Shown here: positions 57,501 to 64,000 of the stretch, piece after piece | How positions within the stretch are numbered: position 1 is the stretch's first letter | Layout: each line of letters begins with the position of its first letter | Source: Salarias fasciatus | Taxonomy: Eukaryota > Chordata > Actinopteri > Blenniiformes > Blenniidae | Length of the DNA: 64,000 nucleotides | Direction: 5' to 3' | Assembly: GCF_902148845.1 (NCBI RefSeq) | Contig: NC_043751.1 | Coordinates: 31,371,294-31,435,293 of the forward strand | Program-made: the position numbers and the translations under genes | Notes under the pieces: model-generated | The model's database searches: none | The model's input: only the letters and a program-made list of their open reading frames with translations | What the model was told of the DNA's origin: nothing

Positions 57501-60110
57501 GGTACCTCGAGTGCCTTTCTTCAAACAGCAGATAATATTTGTCTCTTGACTTGCACTGTGACTCGTAGAACCTTCCCCGCCCTCCAGACGAATCCCGGAC
57601 CCCCCACCCCCAGCCGCCCCGCCCCGCCTGGAGCTCAAACCTGGTCCCTTCACCTCAGGCTGCCAGTAGTCAATGCAAGTCCAACCTCCACTTCATTCGG
57701 CACCATTTTCATCCACCAGAAAGTGTTTCCTGTTCATGGAGGAGTTGCCTTAAATGTGTTTTTTTTTCCTTTTTACATGAGTAACTTTTACTTTTTGTGG
57801 GAAACGACAGAAAAAACCCAGAATGGTTAAAGGTGCGAGCAGACGCCGGCGGAAGCCGTTCTTCTTGTCGTTGACGGCGACGGCGAGGTCGCGCTCGCCG
57901 TCGTTTCCTGATGCACTTTTCTTTCTCTTCTTCTTGATTTGACCAGTATTATCGTCAGAGTGGGAACCGGTCCCCGTCGGCCTCTCGTCCCGTCGTCGCC
58001 TCCGGTCGGCGGTTGTGCCGTTTAGGGTGGAGGCGCAGGCGGAGGCGCGGCGTTCGCTCCGTTGGGTCGCGTGAGCCAGAGCCCGAGCGCGTCTGGAACG
58101 ATCAAACTTTTCCCGATCAGCTTCGTCCGTCCGCTGGCGAGGCGGAGCGCATGCCTTCTTATGCAAATTTTTATACCAGATTTGTCAAACCTTTTTTTTA
58201 ATATGCATTTACTTTTGTTCTTTTTTTTTTACATTTTTATTATTTTTTATGTGAAACTTCAGTCACCTTTGGTTTTTCTTTGACCCTTCTGGCATCCTGA
58301 TGCCAAACGTGTGCAGTTTGAGTCGCGTTGCGTTCGGCCGGTTCAGACCATGGATGTTCAAACGCTGCTGGAGGCTCAGTTTGAAAAAAATCACCTGATG
58401 AAGTTCACACTGCTGTGTGAAGAAAGGAGTATTGCAATACCGACAGTGGCCACCAGGGGCAGAAATATCGTACCTTTGTTTTTAAATGTATTTTTCCAAA
58501 TTTCAAAGTTTCTGGACCAAAAGCAGGTTTGGTGTGGATATGTATTCGTCGTCATGGGAACATTAACGCACAGCTTCTGTTTGTTGACGTTGATGAAGAG
58601 TTTGATCGATTGATTGACTGTTTTGTAACATAAAGCTGCTGTGATCTCTGAAATGACCACCGGAGGGAAAAGAGCAGTCATGGCTGTGAAAAAAGCTCAA
58701 CATCTTACCAAGTTTTTTGAACTTGAGCGAAAACCTCTCGTTCCTCTCAGCAGGGATTTGTATTCAGACGACTTTTCTTGAAATAATAAAGTTTTTATTT
58801 AAGATAAGTGGGGAAAAAAAGTTACAATTCTTTAATTAAAGAAAAGTCATCTTCAAACAAGATCCTTTATCTGGATGAAATATACTTTATTAGGGTTTGA
58901 GTTAGTTTCAATCAAAACAAGTTAAAACACTGAATAAGATTGTGAGTTTTTGCAGCTTTTCCATTGGCTTTGTTTCCAGTAGAATTTCATATTTAACGGT
59001 GGCGTTTGTCACGCTCGCCCGTTCTCCCCGTGGTTTTTCATCTGGTTGCTTGTTGCTGCGATTCCCTCTGCAGCCACCAGAGGGCGTCGTCCTTTTCACA
59101 GAAGTGGATCTCTGTCCAGCCATGGTCTGAGCGGAGGGCCGCTAACGCGGCACGCTAACGGGACGTGCTAACGCAGCATGCTAACGGCGCGGGGTGGGGG
59201 GACGGGCCTCCAACAAGTCTTAGAAATTTTAAAAATTGTTCTTAATTTCAGTGATTCTATCCAAAGAACGCCGCTGCTGCTGGACGCCTCCCGCGTCGCC
59301 GCCGCGCATCATATCACCCAGACGCTAATCTCTTGCATTTACCGCGTTAGCATCGCGCGTCGTTAACCGAGAGAAGGATAAAATTAAAGTTGGTTCCTGT
59401 AAAGCGTTTAGGCTCCGACTCAAGGGTACGTTTCTTCTTCTGTTGTAAAAAAAACTAAAAAAAAAACAACTTTTTTTTTCTTCTTTTGTTAAAAACCAAG
59501 CGATCAAGTCATGATTGTGGCCTTCTAAGTATTCTGTGGATACATGACGTCGACTCCCGTTCACCGGTTCACCCGCTCATCCCGCGTCCGGACCCGACCG
59601 TAACCCGAACACCTGCAGCTTCTTACCTCATCCACAGCTGATTCCATTGGGGGTGTGTTGAGTGCAAAAAAATAGAAAAAAAAAAACAAGAAAAAAGAAA
59701 CTTAAAAAATAATAATAGGAGAAGTCTTTTTTTATCTTCCATTTGGTGAGATGCATTGTAGCGATATGAATAAAGAAAAAGTTCACCTGGTGTGCTGAAT
59801 AATGTGTAAATTGGTAATTACACAATCTGAATATTTGTATAATTGTTTGTATTTTTTCATAATGATTTTGGAAAGGAATGTGTTTATTTTTTTGACTTCT
59901 GTTCCAGATGTGTCTTCTGTTGGCCTGACATTGTGACTGGTCTGGTGGGATTCTTACCTCTGTATTGAGCCTCTTCTGTGATGAATTCTTTGTATGCAGT
60001 GTTTAGGAAATACTGTAGGGGAACATGGGGAGGAGTTGATATTAGGAGCATTTGATCAATTTGTATTTATTTATTTTATCATTTTGTTAATAAATCGTGA
60101 AAAGCAGCCG
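54543..60110 (+). other. Probable long 3' UTR of phf21a
   Basis: No further phf21a exon. Candidate poly(A) signals AATAAA at 58785-58790, 59769-59774 and 60089-60094; the last pair follows conserved-looking AT-rich sequence, so a UTR of about 5.5 kb is likely. Includes a CA tract (54570-54645), C homopolymers (55170-55185, 55860-55874), and CpG-rich stretches at 56590-57480 and 57830-58150 whose purpose is unclear. Confidence 0.5.
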
Positions 60111-60844
60111 CGCCTCCTCGCCGTGTCGTTCATCCTGCAGAGGCAAACAGGAAGGAGTTTAAACTCCAAACGGAGGATGTGCGTTCAGAGTTCGAACCTG
60201 GAAAAGTTTGGGCTTCATATTTTGTGTTGAAAAGATGGTCTTTTTTGATTAATCACATTATTTCCTTTAATCACAATTAATCAGGCTTTGAATTGGATTA
60301 TTTGATCAGTGTTTTTTTTCAGCCCATGGAAGCTGAATTTAAAGTCATTGTTGAAGTTTCAGAATGGAGACTTCCTGCAGCGGCTGATTTTGGATTTTCT
60401 TTCAAAATAAAGTGCCATACAGACCAACTTAACACCATGTCCATGTTAAAAATACAGTTTTCAAAATGATAGAAGACCGACGCCTAACTATGTGATTAAT
60501 CACAATTTAAAAAAATGTATCTTTAGTCATCCAGTAATTAATCATGATTAATGATTAACTCTGACAGCCCACATTGAAAGTTTCGGAAAAGTCGTGAAAA
60601 TGCGAAAAAGCCAGTTACTTTGCGTTTATTCTGACAGAGGATCAGATCAGCTGTGAAAAGCAGACAAAGAGCCAAAGTGACAGAAAACACCAAGCATTTC
60701 CAACATGTGACGCTTGATCGCCACAGCATCTGACCAGTCAACAATAAATTCACAGCAGACCACTCATATTTTTTTAAGGAGAACTTAGTTGTATCTTAAA
60801 AAAGAAGAGCCGCTGAAAAGTTGTGCTGAAAAAAAAAGTCTCCA

Positions 60845-60920
60845 GAAAGAAGTCCGAGCTGGAGTCGAACCCGCGACATTCAGAACCTCGTCTGACCCGC
60901 CCAGCGGCCAGAAGTTAACA
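60845..60920 (-). pseudogene. Degenerate tRNA-like sequence
   Basis: The minus strand has a T-arm/B-box GCGGGTTCGACTCC preceded by an anticodon-type stem TCAGA...TCTGA with a six-base loop and an A-box-like TGGCCGCTGGG. The acceptor stem does not close. Best read as a tRNA relic or tRNA-derived retroposon. Confidence 0.35.
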
Positions 60921-61082
60921 GGTTTAGGCTAAACTGTTGGAATCTAAGAAACAAATTCAATCCAAGTCTATCGGAAAGCCAGTAAAATAAAACATTTCTC
61001 AATTCTTTTTGTCTCCTTCTTGTCGTCCCTTCTGCCTTTCATACCCTTCTTCATCCCCCTCCCCCTCCTTCTACCTACGGAC

Positions 61083-61154
61083 AGCAGAGTGGCGCAGCGG
61101 AAGCGTGCTGGGCCCATAACCCAGAGGTCGATGGATCGAAACCATCCTCTGCTA
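61083..61154 (+). tRNA. Initiator tRNA-Met (CAT)
   Basis: 72 bases, AGCAGAGTGGCGCAGCGGAA at the 5' end and CCATCCTCTGCTA at the 3' end, which I recall as identical to the vertebrate initiator tRNA. The anticodon loop CCCATAA carries CAT, the acceptor stem AGCAGAG pairs with CTCTGCT, and the three G-C pairs before the anticodon loop mark the initiator. No intron. A TTTTT terminator lies at 61157-61161. It carries methionine for translation start in the cytosol. Confidence 0.97.
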
Positions 61155-61476
61155 ACTTTTTCACCCTTCGCAGATTTAACGATTTTTGCTTTCATTCTTT
61201 TTCCGTTCAATTTCATATTCACTGTAAATTTATCGTTTAAAAAGCGAGAGGCTGAATGTATTTCTCATAAAAACCGTTTCTTCTGTATTCACGGCCCTGT
61301 AATGTGATACCGATTACAACAAACGGCCACAAAATGAAATAAATCAACATCGATTCGACAGAAACAGTTTCGCAGCAAAGCAGAAGCGGATAACGCACAT
61401 GTATAACAGTTAGAGAGTATCTTAATGACTTAATGTGAATAAAACGTCAATATAAAAGAAGCGTCAATTCGCTGAG

Positions 61477-61527
<51 letters not shown>

Positions 61528-61989
61528 AACAAATTGCAATTTTCGAAAAATATGTTTTTTAAGGCAATAAACACGTGTCAGAAAATAAAACACCCTGACA
61601 TAATTTTATAAAAATCAGCCCGAATGATGGCACTTGGAGGCCTCAATATTTTCTCATTCGACAGACACCGTGAAAAGTGTGAAAGCCGCTGGATTAGATT
61701 TGGAATTTATGGAGGAGATTAGAGATTAACTCCTGGAAGAGGTGTGATGATGACGCGCTCAGGCGGTGTTCACATTTTCGAGGTTCAGTGAAAGCAGCAG
61801 GGCTGGAGACTTTACGTCGATCTACGTATTTTACGTCAATCTACGCACTTTACGTCGAGCCTGCGTATGGCCCCTCTCTGAAGTTTTCTTCAACTTTACG
61901 TGTATCTGCGCGCTTTTGCTCGATGCGACCCGTTTCTATCCCGTTTCCAACCCGTCCGAACCGGATACTCTGCGGCCAGATGAAGTAAG
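61155..61989 (+). promoter_or_regulatory. Intergenic region and poglut3 promoter
   Basis: Contains a CA microsatellite at 61479-61525 and, 130-180 bp before the poglut3 ATG, three copies of a ~19-bp TTTACGTCRATCTACG-like unit (61811-61860) with ACGT cores. The rest is AT-rich with no gene. Confidence 0.4.
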
Positions 61990-64000
61990 ATGCTGACCCG
62001 GAGCAGCGCAGACCTCCTCGGTTCTCCTCGGACTCTTTTCCGTCCGGACTTTGTGGTTCTGCTGGTCCTTCTGGGCTCTCTCGTCCCGGTTCGTGGAGCG
62101 GAGGAGGTGAGCCCGGAGCGGTGCCTGGTGTGGGGTCCGGGTCTGAACCCGGACGCGGTGGTTCCGGTCCGGTTCTTCTTCATCCAGGCTGTCGGTCCAG
62201 AAGGACAGAACCTGACTTCATCTCCAGGTACCCGACCCGGTTCTGATTAGGATCCACCTCAGAACCAGGAAATGAGTCATTCTCCTCAGAGCTTTTTACT
62301 TTTGTATTATTAAAATTGGGATTTTTTTTTTTGTTTTAATACTATTCCAGCTAAACATGAACTTTGCCAGTTTCATTCATATTATCTGTAAAAGACTGAA
62401 CCTGATCCATAACCTGATCTGACCAGAACCGATCGGACCTCCGTCACAGCCTTCAATAACTTCGGGTTGCACAAAGTTTTCAAGGAAAAAACGGTACATT
62501 TCGTTGCATTTTGGGAGTGTGTTTACACAAAAAGCCATCACAGACACACCTTTTCTGAAATGCTGCTACTGCGCATGCGCACCACTGAGGGGCCAGGAGC
62601 TGTTATGCACATGCTCAGTAGATGCTGAAGCCTGTTGTTGCTGCAGCGGTCCAGCATGCTAGCTACGCCGTTTTCATCCAAATGTTGTTGTGTAAAGGAG
62701 AAACTTTTCTGAAACGCAGGTGGAAAAAGCATTTCAATTAGAAATGGTGGGTTGTTGTTAGGTTCGTGTGAAGCCACGCCCCTGACTCTGAAGCCACGCC
62801 CCTGACTGAAAGCACTGAAAAACCTTCAGTCCAGTGAGTCCACATGGGTCATCACTGAGAGGACGTTTCCATGGCAACCAGTTTTTCAAACAAAGATGAA
62901 AATGCATCATCATTATTATTATTATTGATCCATTCTGTGCTGATAATCAGATGTTCTCATGGCCTGTCAGGATTTCTGTGAAGTCTTTTAGCTCCTCATC
63001 CTCTCTGGTTCCTCTGGTTCCTGGTTAAAGTCCCCTCAGCTCCAGGACTCAGTCCAGCGGACCAAACTGCTGTCTTCCTGTTCTTCCTGTTCTCTTCAGG
63101 TAAAGACACCTTCACAGTGAAGATCAGTTCTCTGGATCCCGGCGAGCACGTCCGGATCCACGTCCCCCCTCCTCTGGACCGGGGAGACGGCTCCTTCCTG
63201 ATGAGGTACCGGCTCTACGGCTCGGTCCGGAAGGGCCTGAAGGTGTCCGTCCTGCTGGGAGACGCCGCCGTGGCCCGGTCCCCGTACACCCTGCAAGGTC
63301 CGGTCACTCAGGGTCCCGGTTTACCTTCCTGCTGAGTCTAAACAATGCTAAGCATGTAGCCACCAGCTAATACTAAGAATGTAGCCAAAAGCTAATGCTA
63401 AACATCTAGTCAATAGCTAATGCCAGACATGAAGTCATCAGCTAATGCTAAACATGTAGCCACCAGCTAAAGCTAAACATGTAGCCAATAGCTAATGCTA
63501 AACATATAGCCACCAGCTAAAGCTAAACATGTAGCCACCAGCTAAAGCTAAACATGTAGCCACCCAGCAGCTAACAATAAACATGTCTCAGGGTAAACGA
63601 TGCTTATCAGCCTCAGGGATGCTAGCTCTATTAGCCTGAGCGATGCTAGCTTTAAAACTGTGCGGCTGTGATTCTTTCCTCATGAGTAAAACGATCCCGG
63701 CGCTCGTTCCAGGTCCGGTTTACCACGAGTACTGCGACTGTCCGGAGCCCGACGCGTCCCGCTGGACCGCCGCCATGCGGTGCCCCCCCGAGGAGCCCCA
63801 GGTCCTGTCCGACTTCCAGTCCTTCCCCTCCATCAACCTGGAGAACCTGAGGCGGGAGGTTCCTCAGAGGTTCTCCAGCCGGGGCGGACTGATCCACTAC
63901 GCCATCGTCCAGAACCGAGTGTTCCGCCGCACGCTGGGCAGATACACCGACTTCAAGATGTTCTCCGACGAGATGCTGCTGTCCCTGACCAGGAAGGTAC
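61990..64000 (+). CDS. poglut3: Protein O-glucosyltransferase 3 (KDELC2), N-terminal part
   Basis: Three exons, 61990-62227, 63100-63297 and 63713-63996, encode about 240 residues; the gene continues off the right edge after AAG|GTAC. A signal peptide (hydrophobic VVLLVLLGSLVPVRG) leads into the filamin-type Ig domain (VWGPGLNPDAVVPVRFFFIQ, DGSFLMRYRLYGSV, SPYTLQGPVYHEYC) and the start of the CAP10/GT90 glucosyltransferase domain (YTDFKMFSDEMLLSLTRK). The match is closer to human POGLUT3 (GQNLT, HEYC, FPSINL, YTDFKMFSDE) than to POGLUT2. The enzyme works in the ER, adding glucose to EGF repeats of Notch and fibrillins; the C-terminal retention signal is outside the window. Exon 2 has a weak GTCCGG donor. 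Confidence 0.93.
62480..62720. repeat. Dispersed repeat with CACATGCTCAG core
   Basis: Shares TTGCATTTTGGG, TGCGCATGCGCA, CACATGCTCAG and CTTTTCTGAAAC phrases with pieces at 10719-10870, 36230-36480 and 53305-53480, where CACTGAAAAC and GGAACTTTTT also recur. Probably an old MITE family; ends not defined. Confidence 0.35.
63345..63590. repeat. ~27-bp minisatellite in poglut3 intron 2
   Basis: About eight copies of an ATGTAGCCACCAGCTAATGC-like unit, alternating ATGC and AAGC variants. Confidence 0.85.

Overview
The window is nuclear DNA of a vertebrate, almost certainly a teleost fish. The genes have vertebrate-type exons with GT-AG introns, many only 70-100 bp long. Dinucleotide (CA/TG) microsatellites are extremely dense, and fish-style miniature DNA transposons are common. 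All protein identities come from reading the translations against remembered family sequences; no search was run. The species cannot be named.

Left block, 1-23 kb, compact: first exon of pclaf (minus, runs off the left edge); a RING-H2 E3 ligase gene of uncertain orthology (plus); etfrf1 (minus, tail-to-tail with the ligase gene); nedd1, sycp3 and actr6, all minus and head-to-tail. I could rebuild complete coding sequences for the ligase (414 aa), etfrf1 (83 aa), nedd1 (670 aa), sycp3 (234 aa) and actr6 (396 aa). All splice phases agree and lengths are close to the human proteins. Human etfrf1, nedd1, sycp3 and actr6 all lie on chromosome 12.

Middle, 23-26.5 kb: no gene seen; three different TTAA-bounded MITEs sit end to end.

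Right block, 26.5-64 kb: phf21a (BHC80, LSD1-CoREST complex reader of unmethylated H3K4) covers about 33 kb on the plus strand, with a CpG-island 5' exon, a 9-kb first intron, 16 coding exons and a probable 5.5-kb 3' UTR. Its introns hold two large satellite arrays (23-bp and 22-bp units), a hAT-type element with an 8-bp target duplication, nested MITEs and long microsatellites. Next come an initiator tRNA-Met gene and the first three exons of poglut3 (ER protein O-glucosyltransferase), which runs off the right edge. Human phf21a and poglut3 lie on chromosome 11, so the window joins two human-chromosome ancestries.

The genes do not form one pathway. Themes are DNA replication (pclaf), spindle nucleation (nedd1), meiosis (sycp3), chromatin (actr6, phf21a), mitochondrial electron transfer (etfrf1) and ER glycosylation (poglut3). 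I found no prokaryote-style operon, CRISPR or defence system. The most informative signal is a conserved splice switch in phf21a: a 107-nt AT-hook exon and a 23-nt microexon that are interchangeable in phase, followed by the PHD exon.
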